Below are positions 29,270-38,568 of a stretch of DNA of 64,000 nt, piece after piece. This DNA comes from Rossellomorea aquimaris (GTDB lineage Bacteria > Bacillota > Bacilli > Bacillales > Bacillaceae_B). The stretch spans positions 744,001 to 808,000 of the forward strand of contig NZ_JAIVAT010000003.1 in NCBI RefSeq assembly GCF_020172085.1, read 5' to 3'. Position 1 is the first letter of the stretch. Every line of letters begins with the position of its first letter. The notes under the pieces are model-generated. The model worked only from the letters and a program-made list of their open reading frames with translations. It ran no database searches and was not told the origin of the DNA. Made by a program: the position numbers and the translations under genes.

Positions 29270-29359
29270 ATGGCCAAAAGGGGACACCTTATAACAGATG
29301 ACAGACTCCGCGGGACGGATTATTTGCATCACAACTCCATTCTTGTTAGATTGAAATAG
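29270..29359 (+). CDS. Small ORF after dinB, 29 codons
   Basis: ATG 29270 to TAG 29359, two bases after the dinB stop, with GAGGGA (29259-29264) 5 bp upstream. The peptide starts MAKRGHLITDDRLRGTDYL, a charged and compositionally protein-like sequence. B. subtilis has a short gene (yqzJ) in the same place between yqjH and yqjI; I cannot confirm similarity from memory. Function unknown. Confidence 0.5.
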   Translation: MAKRGHLITDDRLRGTDYLHHNSILVRLK

Positions 29360-29420
29360 ACTTTAGTCGTGACATTGAAAGATGAATAATCATGAATCTA
29401 TAGATGAAAGGACGTTGACT

Positions 29421-30827
29421 ATGCCTCAAGAAATTGGTGTGATCGGCTTAGCCGTAATGGGTAAAAATTTAGCATGGAATATTGAAAGCAGGGGATATTC
29501 TGTTTCTGTTTACAATCGTTCCCGTGAAAAAACGGACGAGATGATGGACGAATCAAAGGGCAAGAATGTCGTTCCTACATATACGATTGAAGAATTTGTC
29601 AACTCGTTGGAAAGACCCCGAAAGATCCTTTTGATGGTCAAGGCGGGAAATCCGACAGATGCGACAATTGAACAATTGAAGCCTTTCCTTGAAAAAGGGG
29701 ATATCCTGATCGATGGAGGAAATACGTTCTTCGAAGATACGCGTCGACGCAATCAGGAATTAAGCGAACTAGGCATCCATTTTATCGGGACAGGTGTATC
29801 CGGTGGGGAAGAAGGTGCTCTTACGGGTCCTTCCATCATGCCTGGTGGACAGAAGGAAGCGTATGATCTTGTCGCTCCTATCTTGAAAGACATCGCGGCG
29901 AAGGTAAACGGAGATCCTTGTACCACGTATATCGGTCCAGATGGTGCAGGTCACTATGTGAAGATGGTTCACAATGGAATCGAGTACGGAGATATGCAGC
30001 TGATTGCAGAATCGTACTTCCTGATGAAGAATGTCCTCGGCTTAAGTGCCGAAGAACTGCATGAAGTATTTGCCGACTGGAATAAAGGCGAGCTTGACAG
30101 CTACCTGATCGAGATTACCGCCGATATCTTCACGAAGAAAGATGAAGAAACCGGAAAACCTATGGTTGACGTCATCCTTGATAAAGCCGGTCAAAAAGGG
30201 ACGGGTAAATGGACAAGCCAAAGTGCTTTGGATCTTGGCGTTTCCTTACCGATCATCACGGAGTCCGTCTTCGCCCGCTTCATCTCTGCCATTAAAGATG
30301 AGCGTGTGAAAGCGAGCAAAATGCTGAAGGGTCCTGATGCGAAAGCTTTTGATGGTGATAAAGAAGCATTGGTTGAATCGATTCGGAAGGCTCTTTATAT
30401 GAGTAAGATTTGTTCGTATGCACAAGGGTTTGCGCAAATGCGTTCTGCTTCTGATGAATATAATTGGGATCTCCAATACGGAGATATCGCGATGATCTTC
30501 CGTGGAGGGTGCATCATCCGTGCTCAGTTCCTTCAAAAGATCAAAGAAGCGTATGACCGTGAATCTAAACTGGCGAACCTTTTACTGGATCCATACTTTA
30601 AAGAGATCGTCGAAAGTTATCAATACGCACTTCGAGAAGTCATCAGTGTAGCCGTCCAGAACGGTGTACCGGTACCTGGTTTCTCAGCGGCCCTCTCTTA
30701 TTACGACAGCTACCGGACAGAGACGCTTCCTGCGAACCTGATCCAGGCTCAACGGGATTATTTCGGTGCACACACTTATGAGCGTGTGGATAAAGAAGGT
30801 ATTTTCCATACCGAGTGGATGAAATAA
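29421..30827 (+). CDS. gndA: 6-phosphogluconate dehydrogenase (decarboxylating)
   Basis: Oxidative pentose phosphate enzyme: 6-phosphogluconate plus NADP to ribulose 5-phosphate, CO2 and NADPH. 468 residues from ATG 29421 (GAAAGGA 8 bp upstream); the in-frame ATG 29382 is rejected because family members begin just before [16 protein letters not shown]. Dinucleotide motif GLAVMGKNL, substrate motif [13 protein letters not shown], catalytic Lys in [17 protein letters not shown]-terminal tail closing the partner's site. Works with Zwf at 40387. Confidence 0.96.
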   Translation: MPQEIGVIGLAVMGKNLAWNIESRGYSVSVYNRSREKTDEMMDESKGKNVVPTYTIEEFVNSLERPRKILLMVKAGNPTDATIEQLKPFLEKGDILIDGGNTFFEDTRRRNQELSELGIHFIGTGVSGGEEGALTGPSIMPGGQKEAYDLVAPILKDIAAKVNGDPCTTYIGPDGAGHYVKMVHNGIEYGDMQLIAESYFLMKNVLGLSAEELHEVFADWNKGELDSYLIEITADIFTKKDEETGKPMVDVILDKAGQKGTGKWTSQSALDLGVSLPIITESVFARFISAIKDERVKASKMLKGPDAKAFDGDKEALVESIRKALYMSKICSYAQGFAQMRSASDEYNWDLQYGDIAMIFRGGCIIRAQFLQKIKEAYDRESKLANLLLDPYFKEIVESYQYALREVISVAVQNGVPVPGFSAALSYYDSYRTETLPANLIQAQRDYFGAHTYERVDKEGIFHTEWMK

Positions 30828-30840
30828 TAGAACGAGAAAG

Positions 30841-30873
30841 CCCCTTTTCTATTCGATAGGAGAGGGGTTTTTT
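30841..30873 (+). terminator. Terminator after gndA
   Basis: Twelve-bp stem with two G-U pairs, CCCCTTTTCTAT (30841-30852) with 30856-30867, then six T. Confidence 0.88.
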
Positions 30874-30966
30874 GTATGTGAAATAAACAGAGTTTTCGAA
30901 CATTTGCACCTCTAATGAAATAAGATATGTTACCATTATATTACATATAAATATAGGGGTGGAGAC

Positions 30967-31890
30967 ATGCTTCAATCGATAAAAGAAAATATAGCCAAAG
31001 TCATGATCGATAAAGAGAAAGAAATAGAATTAATGATCATCGCCTTATTGAGCGATGGTCATGTGCTGCTGGAGGATGTACCGGGTACGGGGAAGACCAC
31101 CATGGCGAAATGCTTTTCAAGAAGCATCGACGGGTCATTTAACCGTCTCCAGTTTACTCCAGATACTCTACCTTCGGATATCGTGGGGCAGGAATACTTT
31201 GATGTGAAAACGAGCGACTTTAAAGTTCGGAAGGGACCTGTGTTCAATAACGTCCTCCTCATCGATGAGATTAATCGTGCCGTTCCAAGGACCCAGTCCG
31301 CCCTTCTCGAACTGATGGAAGAGAAGCATGTCACGCTTGGGGGTTCCACGTATCATTTGCCCAAGCCCTTTTGTGTCATTGCCACGCAAAATCCATATGA
31401 TTCCATTGGTACCTTTCCCTTGCCGGATGCTCAGCTCGATCGTTTCCTCCTCACCATCAGGCAAGGGTACCCCTCTCCAGAAAAAGAAAAAATGATGTTA
31501 AGGAGATTCCGTTCTTCAAACCCTTTTGAAATTATCGAGAGTGTCATCTCCATTGATGAGATTCTCCAGTTAAAGCAGAGAGTGAAAAATGTCCTGGTTT
31601 CAGAAGAAATAGAAGATTATATGATGGACATCGTCCAAAAGACGAGGCATCATCAATATGTGGATGTAGGGGTAAGTCCCCGTGGTTCCCTTGCCTATAT
31701 GAAGGCGATCCAGTCAAGGGCTTTCCTGTACGGAAGGGATTTCAGCACGCCGGAAGATGTGAAGGAGCTCGCCCTGCCTCTGTTGGCTCATAGAATCTCA
31801 TTGAATGTGGAAGGGGAAGTAAAGACATCGAAAGAAGCCATCCTACACGAGATACTTGACAGCACGTCCGTCCCGGTAGAAACACAATGA
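30967..31890 (+). CDS. MoxR family AAA+ ATPase
   Basis: 307 residues. Walker A in LLEDVPGTGKTTMAK (about 35-48), Walker B VLLIDEINRA, sensor region FCVIATQNPYDSIGTFPLPDAQLDRF. MoxR ATPases act as chaperones for maturation or activation of enzymes; the next gene encodes a DUF58 protein, the usual partner. GGGGTGG precedes ATG 30967. First gene of a three-gene operon. Confidence 0.92.
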   Translation: MLQSIKENIAKVMIDKEKEIELMIIALLSDGHVLLEDVPGTGKTTMAKCFSRSIDGSFNRLQFTPDTLPSDIVGQEYFDVKTSDFKVRKGPVFNNVLLIDEINRAVPRTQSALLELMEEKHVTLGGSTYHLPKPFCVIATQNPYDSIGTFPLPDAQLDRFLLTIRQGYPSPEKEKMMLRRFRSSNPFEIIESVISIDEILQLKQRVKNVLVSEEIEDYMMDIVQKTRHHQYVDVGVSPRGSLAYMKAIQSRAFLYGRDFSTPEDVKELALPLLAHRISLNVEGEVKTSKEAILHEILDSTSVPVETQ

Positions 31891-32987
31891 AACTACATAA
31901 GGAACCACCCTTTTTCTTCGCCCCGATGGTCTTGCTCTTGAACGGGATCCTGCTCATTATCAGCAGTTTCGCAGGATATAGCTTCCTTGTATTTCTTTTC
32001 TTCCTGGTTCTTTCAATGGCTCTATTCTCGAGGATTTACTTGAATATCCAGTATAAGAAACTTTCATGGAACGTAAAGAAATACCATGACGCTTCAAGCA
32101 TCGATGAAACGTTTACCTGCCATATTGAGGTCAGAAATGACTCTGCTCTCCCATTGTATCGCCTCAAATTGAATATAGAGACGAGGAGTGACCGTGAGCT
32201 CGTGTTCACAAGCAGTAAAGGTGAGAAAAGCATCTACTCCTTGTTCCTAGACCTCCCGGCTAAATCTCAAAAAACGTTTACCATATCCTTGAAAGGGAAA
32301 AGCAGGGGGATTCATCGATGGAGCAATCTTGAATTATTACTTGGAGATCCCATGTTTCTGCAAACGTATCGCGTGGAATATAGAGAGGTTGAACTCCCTT
32401 CATTTAAAATCCTTCCACGGATAGGAAAGATTCATGATATGAAGTTGAAATCCATGCTTCAGGGATATAGACAGGCCAATACCTCTTTGTTTCTAGATGA
32501 GACGAGCATAATAGGAACAAAAGATTATGAAAATGAAAGTTTCAGACATATTCACTGGCTTGCGACAGCCAAAGAGAATAGGCTCCTTGCGAAAAAATAT
32601 CAAAAAGTTCACGGGGATGTCTATTCCATCTTTCTTAACATGGTCGGAACGGGCCAGTTTCACCTCAGGAAGGACATGGAAGAGTTGATCGAATACACCG
32701 TGTCTGTCTGCTTGTACTTGATAAAAGAGGGGTGCAAGGTAGAACTGTGGGTGAATTATGCGACCGAACATCATGAAATCATGCGTCTCAAGAACGATCT
32801 CGACCGCACGCAATTGAGGAGGTTGATCGAGACGCTTGCACTTATCGACCCCAATGGAAGATATTTTTCAACCGAACGCTTCTTTCATCATTCACAGAAG
32901 GGTAAAGACAAAAGGTCACTAGGTTTGATTATCGGAACTCCGCCTGAACCAGCCAGGCGCAGAGAGCTTCTACACATCAAACGGTGA
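31887..32987 (+). CDS. DUF58 membrane protein
   Basis: 366 residues. Two N-terminal membrane helices (PMVLLLNGILLIISSFAG; FLVFLFFLVLSMALF), an extracellular-like beta region, then the DUF58 motif around GTKDYENESFRHIHWLATAK (Asp-Tyr-Glu and Trp hallmark) in a vWA-like domain. Overlaps the MoxR gene by 4 bp (ATGA). Probable MoxR client or partner; biological role unknown. Confidence 0.9.
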   Translation: MKLHKEPPFFFAPMVLLLNGILLIISSFAGYSFLVFLFFLVLSMALFSRIYLNIQYKKLSWNVKKYHDASSIDETFTCHIEVRNDSALPLYRLKLNIETRSDRELVFTSSKGEKSIYSLFLDLPAKSQKTFTISLKGKSRGIHRWSNLELLLGDPMFLQTYRVEYREVELPSFKILPRIGKIHDMKLKSMLQGYRQANTSLFLDETSIIGTKDYENESFRHIHWLATAKENRLLAKKYQKVHGDVYSIFLNMVGTGQFHLRKDMEELIEYTVSVCLYLIKEGCKVELWVNYATEHHEIMRLKNDLDRTQLRRLIETLALIDPNGRYFSTERFFHHSQKGKDKRSLGLIIGTPPEPARRRELLHIKR

Positions 32988-33009
32988 AAACGTTATGAGG
33001 GGAGGGTCC

Positions 33010-33681
33010 ATGTTGAAGAAAGTAGGGGTATCCGTTCTTTTTATTCTCATCTGTGCCGTTTCTAGTCTGTTATTAATGACTTTATCTAATAACACGACTG
33101 AAAAAATCAAGAAGTATTACTATGTAGAGGATAGCGGCGGGGAGAGTAACCTCAGTCTGGGTCCCGGGGAAGAAGGGAGAACCCTTGAACAGAAGAGACT
33201 CGATAAGCCTATTGAGGTGGATGAACCTTTACCCTGGTTCGTGGATCCCTTTTTCGGTGAAAATGGTAGTAGTGGTAAAGGAATTCTGGATGCAGCAAAG
33301 AAGTATGGGGTCTTCGTAGTTCTAACAGCTGCGTGGCTCTTATTGTACCATCGCCGCAAGAAAAAGAGGAAAGAGAAAAAAGAAGATATAGCACAAATAT
33401 CTAACAACCAGCATGTCATTAAACAAGATCAATTAGAGCCTCTAAAGGATGGCGTCATTACCCTCTCTGAGGAAAAGTTGAACGAAATCCGTCAAATGTT
33501 GAAAGACTGGGAGACTCATTTAAACATCATAAATAGAAAAAAGAACCACGAAACGATCCAAGAGTGGTTCAAGCGGATAAAAGGACCAACTGAGGTCATA
33601 CCGGTTTATGAAAAGGTTCGCTACGGTGGGAAGTCATTTACTCATAAAGAAATACGCTTATTGAAGAAATTATTAAAATAG
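33010..33681 (+). CDS. DUF4129-type membrane protein
   Basis: 223 residues. An N-terminal hydrophobic helix (VSVLFILICAVSSLLLMTL), an external acidic/Gly-rich segment, a second helix (YGVFVVLTAAWLLLYH) followed by a Lys/Arg/Glu-rich stretch, and a C-terminal cytoplasmic domain ending YEKVRYGGKSFTHKEIRLLK, which matches the DUF4129 end motif. GGGGAGGG at 33000 decides ATG 33010 over the in-frame ATG 32995. In many bacteria MoxR-DUF58 operons carry a transglutaminase-DUF4129 fusion; here only the DUF4129 part is present. Confidence 0.75.
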   Translation: MLKKVGVSVLFILICAVSSLLLMTLSNNTTEKIKKYYYVEDSGGESNLSLGPGEEGRTLEQKRLDKPIEVDEPLPWFVDPFFGENGSSGKGILDAAKKYGVFVVLTAAWLLLYHRRKKKRKEKKEDIAQISNNQHVIKQDQLEPLKDGVITLSEEKLNEIRQMLKDWETHLNIINRKKNHETIQEWFKRIKGPTEVIPVYEKVRYGGKSFTHKEIRLLKKLLK

Positions 33682-33791
33682 AGATTATAAGTCCGTTTGG
33701 GGAGATGACACCAACGGATTTCTTACGATAAAATGAATGAAGCATCCCTTTGTTTTAGACCATTTTTTTCGTTTTGAAAGGAGCCATAATA

Positions 33792-34181
33792 ATGGAAGAA
33801 AACAAGAAGTCTTTTACGACCGTCGATGAATATATTTCACAATTCCCAGAAAACGTCCAGGAACGTTTACAATCCTTAAGAGAACTTATTATCATGACGG
33901 TCCCTAATGCAAAGGAGAAGATCAGCTATCAAATGCCTACCTTTGCACTACATGGAAACCTGGTTCATTTTGCGGCTTATAAAAATCATATTGGATTCTA
34001 CCCAACGCCTAGTGGAATCAATGCGTTTAAAGATAAAATGACAGAGTATAAGACCGCAAAAGCGTCCGTGCAATTTCCGTTGAATAGGCCCATTCCCTAT
34101 GAGTTGATTCGGGAAATCGTAACATTCAGGGTGGCTGAGAATGAAGAAAAAGCTGACAATAGAGCACAAAAGAAAAAATAG
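33792..34181 (+). CDS. DUF1801 family protein (YdhG-like)
   Basis: 129 residues from ATG 33792 (AAAGGAG upstream). DUF1801 signature: FTTVDEYISQFPENVQERLQ, then VPNAKEKISYQMPTFALHG and HIGFYPTPSGI. Small cytosolic fold related to frataxin-like proteins; function not established. Some homologues are called iron chaperones. It stands alone between the MoxR operon and a GNAT gene. Confidence 0.85.
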   Translation: MEENKKSFTTVDEYISQFPENVQERLQSLRELIIMTVPNAKEKISYQMPTFALHGNLVHFAAYKNHIGFYPTPSGINAFKDKMTEYKTAKASVQFPLNRPIPYELIREIVTFRVAENEEKADNRAQKKK

Positions 34182-34251
34182 CTTAGACGATCTGATTGAT
34201 AAAAAATGCAGACCCATTACAGCCATTATGGTCCATAGAGGAGAAGATAGA

Positions 34252-34695
34252 GTGTATTTTACATTTAAACCAATCAATATGGTGTATTTAAAAGAAATTG
34301 ACGCTTGGAATTATGAGGGATTTATAGAGGAAGTACTGATGACTCCTTATTTTGATTCATTCAATAAGACGGGGAGGTTGATAGGTCCTGGTGGTTGCGA
34401 GGGATTTGCAGCTATCTTGGAAAATGACACGGTTGGATTATTCGAATTCAATTCAGATGGAAGCACTTTGGAGATTGGGTTAGCTTTAAAACCTTCTTTA
34501 GTAGGGAAAGGACTGGGAGCGAAATTCGTGCGAGAGGGGATAGAGTTTGGCATCCAACATTATAACGGTAAACATGACGAGGTAAAGTTAGTTGTGGACG
34601 CACAAAATAAAGCAGCCATTCGTGTTTATGAAAAAGTAGGATTTACAACAATCAATCAATCTGAAGATGAAATTGAAATGAGTTTAGTTTTGTAA
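34252..34695 (+). CDS. GNAT family N-acetyltransferase
   Basis: 147 residues. Acetyl-CoA-binding region LALKPSLVGKGLGAKFVREG matches GNAT motif A (V-G-K-G-L-G), followed by VDAQNKAAIRVYEKVGF of motif B. The frame is open to an ATG at 34141 inside the DUF1801 gene, but AGAGGAG (34237-34243) 8 bp before GTG 34252 and the domain start at YFTFKPI favour GTG 34252. Substrate unknown. Confidence 0.82.
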   Translation: MYFTFKPINMVYLKEIDAWNYEGFIEEVLMTPYFDSFNKTGRLIGPGGCEGFAAILENDTVGLFEFNSDGSTLEIGLALKPSLVGKGLGAKFVREGIEFGIQHYNGKHDEVKLVVDAQNKAAIRVYEKVGFTTINQSEDEIEMSLVL

Positions 34696-34713
34696 GAAAG
34701 ATGATTTACTTAA

Positions 34714-34740
34714 GCACCCTACGAGGTAGGGTGCCTATCT
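34714..34740 (+). terminator. Terminator between converging GNAT and gerKC genes
   Basis: Nine-bp stem GCACCCTAC (34714-34722) with 34726-34734, then a T-rich tail; it probably also serves the minus-strand operon. Confidence 0.75.
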
Positions 34741-34757
34741 TTATTATCATACTCTAT

Positions 34758-35864
34758 TTATTTTGTTTGTCCTGTATTTACTAATTGCATTTTTATATCC
34801 ACGTTGGTTTCAATAGTAGGATAAACCTCATCCCAATTTAATTTCTTCCAATCCTCATAGGAGAGTTTGTTTCGTACATAGCTACCTATTCCAATGGGAT
34901 CTACTCCAAGCTCCTGGGTGAGCTTCAGTAATTCCTTGGATTTTCCCATTAAATATTCATTGATTTCTTTTTCCATCTTCTTTTGTGTTTTTTCGGAATC
35001 TGTCAGTTCATCCTTGGTGTACTCCAGAACGCTTCCTCTAAGCTCAATAGCTATGTTGACAGAAATCGGCTTATGATCCTTTATTTCAACATCAATATCC
35101 CATTTCGTTTTTCGATAATCAAACATTAATTGGTAAGGAAAGGCATGTTTATCATCAGGGGGAGCGATTTCAAAGCTGAACGTTCCTTTCGGTGTTTCTT
35201 TACGCAAGGTGAATAGAACGCCTGAAAGAGTGGGGGAGAGATGATGAACAAAATGGTCATCATCAAATAACGCATATCCATCAATGTTAATATTCTGATC
35301 CTTGATCGTGTAATAGGGCATAATTGGATCGATGCCATCATCAAAATAATCCCGGTTAAATTGGTAGGTGTTATAGTTTATTCTTTCATTTTCATTGTCC
35401 AGTTTTTCTAAAAATGTGCGCAGATATAATGAACTGTTCGTGTCTTCAACTGGCTTAAACTCCAATATCTCTCGAGCTGTTCCTTCTGCGACGGCAAGGT
35501 ATACCCTTGTACCGAGACTCGGATCTCTCATATAAGTATCTAAAATTTCTTTAACCCCTATCTTTGCTAAATCGGATCCAAACAGTGCTACATTTATCTG
35601 ACCACTTACAATTTTTAGATTCGAACGGTGGTTGAATCGAATTCTTGAATCCTTGCTGGATTTGGCGTCCACTGAAAGGATCTTGTTTTGATACAATCCC
35701 TGTTTCGTTACATTAGGGTAGTTAATAGTAACCATAAGCGGTTTCTCCTTATCATCTGAAAGGTCATATCCGACTGCATCCAGCATACCTAATTTATCAA
35801 TAATATTTTTTTCGCAACCTGAAAGTATGCATAGAAGTAAAATGAACACATACATAAATTTCAT
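34758..35864 (-). CDS. gerKC: Spore germinant receptor C subunit (GerKC/GerAC lipoprotein)
   Basis: 368 residues. Lipoprotein signal with LSGC lipobox and Cys17, then the GerAC hallmark DKLGMLDAVGYD. It sits on the outer face of the spore inner membrane as part of a GerA-type receptor. Overlaps gerKB by 4 bp. Third gene of the A-B-C operon; which germinant it senses cannot be told. The specific paralogue name (GerK, YndF or other) is a guess. Confidence 0.88.
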   Translation of the reverse strand: MKFMYVFILLLCILSGCEKNIIDKLGMLDAVGYDLSDDKEKPLMVTINYPNVTKQGLYQNKILSVDAKSSKDSRIRFNHRSNLKIVSGQINVALFGSDLAKIGVKEILDTYMRDPSLGTRVYLAVAEGTAREILEFKPVEDTNSSLYLRTFLEKLDNENERINYNTYQFNRDYFDDGIDPIMPYYTIKDQNINIDGYALFDDDHFVHHLSPTLSGVLFTLRKETPKGTFSFEIAPPDDKHAFPYQLMFDYRKTKWDIDVEIKDHKPISVNIAIELRGSVLEYTKDELTDSEKTQKKMEKEINEYLMGKSKELLKLTQELGVDPIGIGSYVRNKLSYEDWKKLNWDEVYPTIETNVDIKMQLVNTGQTK

Positions 35865-36940
35865 AATGTCACCTTTTTCTGTTTCACCTTATTCAGCCCT
35901 ATCAAAAGAAGTAAAAAAATCGGCAATAAAAAAGCGATTCCAATATCAAAATAAGTTAACCAAGTGAGCCATTGATCGACCTCTCTAATAATATCCGGTA
36001 TGAAGGAAATGAGCGTTCCGACCGTTAACAGGAGTAAACTGATGAAATTTGGTCGGAGTTTCTGAAATGAGTGTGAAATCAACTCTTTGCTTGCCCATAA
36101 ATACATGACCACGGTAATCAAGACCTTTAATGCAAATAGGGTGAAAATGAGATTCTCCACTCTTTCTACAAAGGGAAACTTCACATATTCGATTAATGAG
36201 ATAACAGGATATAGATCATGGATGATGTATTCAAAGCTGAAGAATCCATAACAAACAAAACTGACGGAGATGTAGATGAACGACGTGATGGCATTTCCAA
36301 AGAAAACTCCTTTTGTAAAATTCTTTTGGACATATGGAATGAGAAATAAGCTCAGTTCGTAGCCGAGAAAGGCTGAAAAAACATTTATGCCTCCTGAAAA
36401 TAGATCTTTATCCCCCTTCATCATGAAGGTTGTCATTCGTGTAAAACTGAATTCAGAAAGATGAAAGGTAAGTAAGAGCATGGTCCATATCGTCATAAAG
36501 AATAAAATGACGGTCGCTTTTCCTATTTCATAAATGGATCCTTTCAATAAAAAGAAGCTGAGAATAAAAAACATGCCCACAAAAACGATGGAAGGGGTAT
36601 CCCTGAAAAATAACATTTGTAATAGCAAAATATACTTTTTCGTAACCAGGGTTGCGAGAAGGGTAAAGATAATACTTAAAAAAAGGTAAAAAGGAACGAA
36701 CAGCCACTTTGGAAAAATATTTTCAATGATTATAAAGAGTGATTGGCCGTGCCCATATTTGTTTACTAATCCAATCAATAATATATTTAAGGTAACTATT
36801 CCAAATAAAATGACGATCCCGATCCATCCGTTCGTGCCAAAGGCTTCCGCGGATAGTCTCGGAATGCTAAATAGTGTTACGCCTGATTGAATCATGTATA
36901 TGAGTAACGCTACCTGAAAGGGATGGAGCTTTTCTTTCAT
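35861..36940 (-). CDS. gerKB: Spore germinant receptor B subunit (GerKB/GerAB permease-like)
   Basis: 359 residues with about ten hydrophobic helices, APC-superfamily type (spore germination permease). Begins HPFQVALLIYMIQSGVTLFS, the conserved helix 1. In GerA receptors the B subunit binds the germinant. Starts 10 bp after gerKA and overlaps gerKC by 4 bp. Expected expression is in the forespore under sigma-G; no clear promoter was identified upstream of gerKA. Confidence 0.88.
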   Translation of the reverse strand: MKEKLHPFQVALLIYMIQSGVTLFSIPRLSAEAFGTNGWIGIVILFGIVTLNILLIGLVNKYGHGQSLFIIIENIFPKWLFVPFYLFLSIIFTLLATLVTKKYILLLQMLFFRDTPSIVFVGMFFILSFFLLKGSIYEIGKATVILFFMTIWTMLLLTFHLSEFSFTRMTTFMMKGDKDLFSGGINVFSAFLGYELSLFLIPYVQKNFTKGVFFGNAITSFIYISVSFVCYGFFSFEYIIHDLYPVISLIEYVKFPFVERVENLIFTLFALKVLITVVMYLWASKELISHSFQKLRPNFISLLLLTVGTLISFIPDIIREVDQWLTWLTYFDIGIAFLLPIFLLLLIGLNKVKQKKVTL

Positions 36941-36950
36941 ATTGCATCGC

Positions 36951-38447
36951 CTACTTTTTCATCTTATTAATCGTTTCATTTCTGGTTTTGATTTGTTCCG
37001 GGCGATCCTTGATGAACATGTAAGGTGCCCTGATGATTGTGTCGAGCCAATCGTTAAAGAAGGTTGGAGAAAATGGAATCATGTAAGGTGTTTTAAGTGA
37101 TGTCAATGTAGTCAAGTGAATGACCAACAATCCCAGTCCGAATACCAAGCCCATGTTTCCCCAGAATCCAGCCAGTAAAATAAAAGAAAAACGGACGATC
37201 CTGATGGAAGCACTCATCACATAGCTGGGGATGACAAAAGAAGAGATGGCAGAAACAGCAACAGCGATAATAAGGATGTTACTTGTTATGCCAGCTTCTA
37301 CAGCCGCCTGTCCGATGACAATCCCCCCTACAATTCCGATCGTTTGCCCGATCTTAGTAGGGAGGCGGGCTCCTGCCTCTCTTAGAAGTTCAATGACCAA
37401 TTCAAGAAAGATCGCTTCAATTAACGGAGGAAAAGGTACTTTACTACGAGATTCAATGAGACTTGGCAGTAATTCCTGAGGCACCATTTCATAATGAAAA
37501 GTCGTAACGGAAACATAGATGGCTGTAAAAGCAACCGTTATGACGAAAGCGAACATCCTCAGTAATCGTATAAAGGTTCCGGTTATCCATCTTTGACTGT
37601 AATCATCCACGGACTGAAAGAAGTCAAAAAAACTGACCGGTGCACAAAAAACGTAAGGACTTCCATCCACGATACCGACCATTTTCCCTGACAACAATTT
37701 AGAAGCACTTACATCTGGGCGTTCTGTTGTGAAAAACTGGGGAAAAGGAGAGAGCGGCTGATCATCAATCATCTGTACGAGAATGTTCGTGTCGAGAATT
37801 CCACTATATTCAATATCGTTGATGCGATTCTTTAAGTATTCCAATTCCTCTTTAGGGGCAATATCTTCAAGATACATGATTGTGATAGAGGTTTTCGTAA
37901 TTTCACCTGCACTTAAGTTGATGGTTTTTAAATGAGAGCTTTTTAAGCGTTTTCGAATCATAGAGATATTCACATCTGCTGATTCAATAAAGGAATCATG
38001 TGGTCCTAAAATAATTGATTCTGTTTCAGATTCTTCTATGCTCCTGTTCTCCGCACCACCAGCCTGTAAAGAAAATAGTCGATCTTCAAATGAAAGAACG
38101 ACATCCCCATTGAGAACGTCAATCACTGCTTGCTTATTTGATGTGATTTCCTTTAGTCCGGATGAATCTATTTCACGGTGTAATTCATTGGTGTTTCCTT
38201 TGTTGATCCAGTCCAATATCCCTTCGTTAAGGATCTGTTTATCTACAAGGTTGTCAAAATAAATAAGTTGAATGTCTAGCTCCTTAAAATGGCGGATTCG
38301 TAAATCTTCGCAGTTTTGAAATTGGTCTACTATATGGCTGAAATCCAGGGAATGTATGTCAATGTCAGACGAAGATATTGGATGTCTTTCAGTTGGTATG
38401 CTTTCCTCTTTTAAAGTCATTTTTTTCACGAATGATAGTAAGCCCAT
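36951..38447 (-). CDS. gerKA: Spore germinant receptor A subunit (GerKA/GerAA)
   Basis: 498 residues. Soluble N-terminal region (to about 290) with LIYFDNLVD and GMVGIVDGSPY-type strand motif (GKMVGIVDGSPYVF), then membrane helices including VPFPPLIEAIFLELVIELLREAG, a strongly conserved GerA motif. Acts with the B and C subunits in germinant sensing. Divergent from the DUF2935 gene across 121 bp. Confidence 0.9.
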   Translation of the reverse strand: MGLLSFVKKMTLKEESIPTERHPISSSDIDIHSLDFSHIVDQFQNCEDLRIRHFKELDIQLIYFDNLVDKQILNEGILDWINKGNTNELHREIDSSGLKEITSNKQAVIDVLNGDVVLSFEDRLFSLQAGGAENRSIEESETESIILGPHDSFIESADVNISMIRKRLKSSHLKTINLSAGEITKTSITIMYLEDIAPKEELEYLKNRINDIEYSGILDTNILVQMIDDQPLSPFPQFFTTERPDVSASKLLSGKMVGIVDGSPYVFCAPVSFFDFFQSVDDYSQRWITGTFIRLLRMFAFVITVAFTAIYVSVTTFHYEMVPQELLPSLIESRSKVPFPPLIEAIFLELVIELLREAGARLPTKIGQTIGIVGGIVIGQAAVEAGITSNILIIAVAVSAISSFVIPSYVMSASIRIVRFSFILLAGFWGNMGLVFGLGLLVIHLTTLTSLKTPYMIPFSPTFFNDWLDTIIRAPYMFIKDRPEQIKTRNETINKMKK

Positions 38448-38568
38448 ACTAAACCCTCTTTATTTGCAGTTTGTGCTATTTTTTCCTAAAAAGACTTTTC
38501 TATTCTAAGCATGAAGCCTTATTTCTCTTAATAAGGTTAAGTAGAAGAATGTTGGAGGAGGAGTATAT

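Noticed and set aside
34141-34251. Upstream extension of the GNAT gene overlapping DUF1801
   Set aside because: AGAGGAG 8 bp before GTG 34252 and the domain boundary support the shorter form.
38448-38568. Sigma-G promoter for the germinant receptor operon
   Set aside because: Expected on biological grounds, but no pair of boxes with acceptable match and spacing was found.
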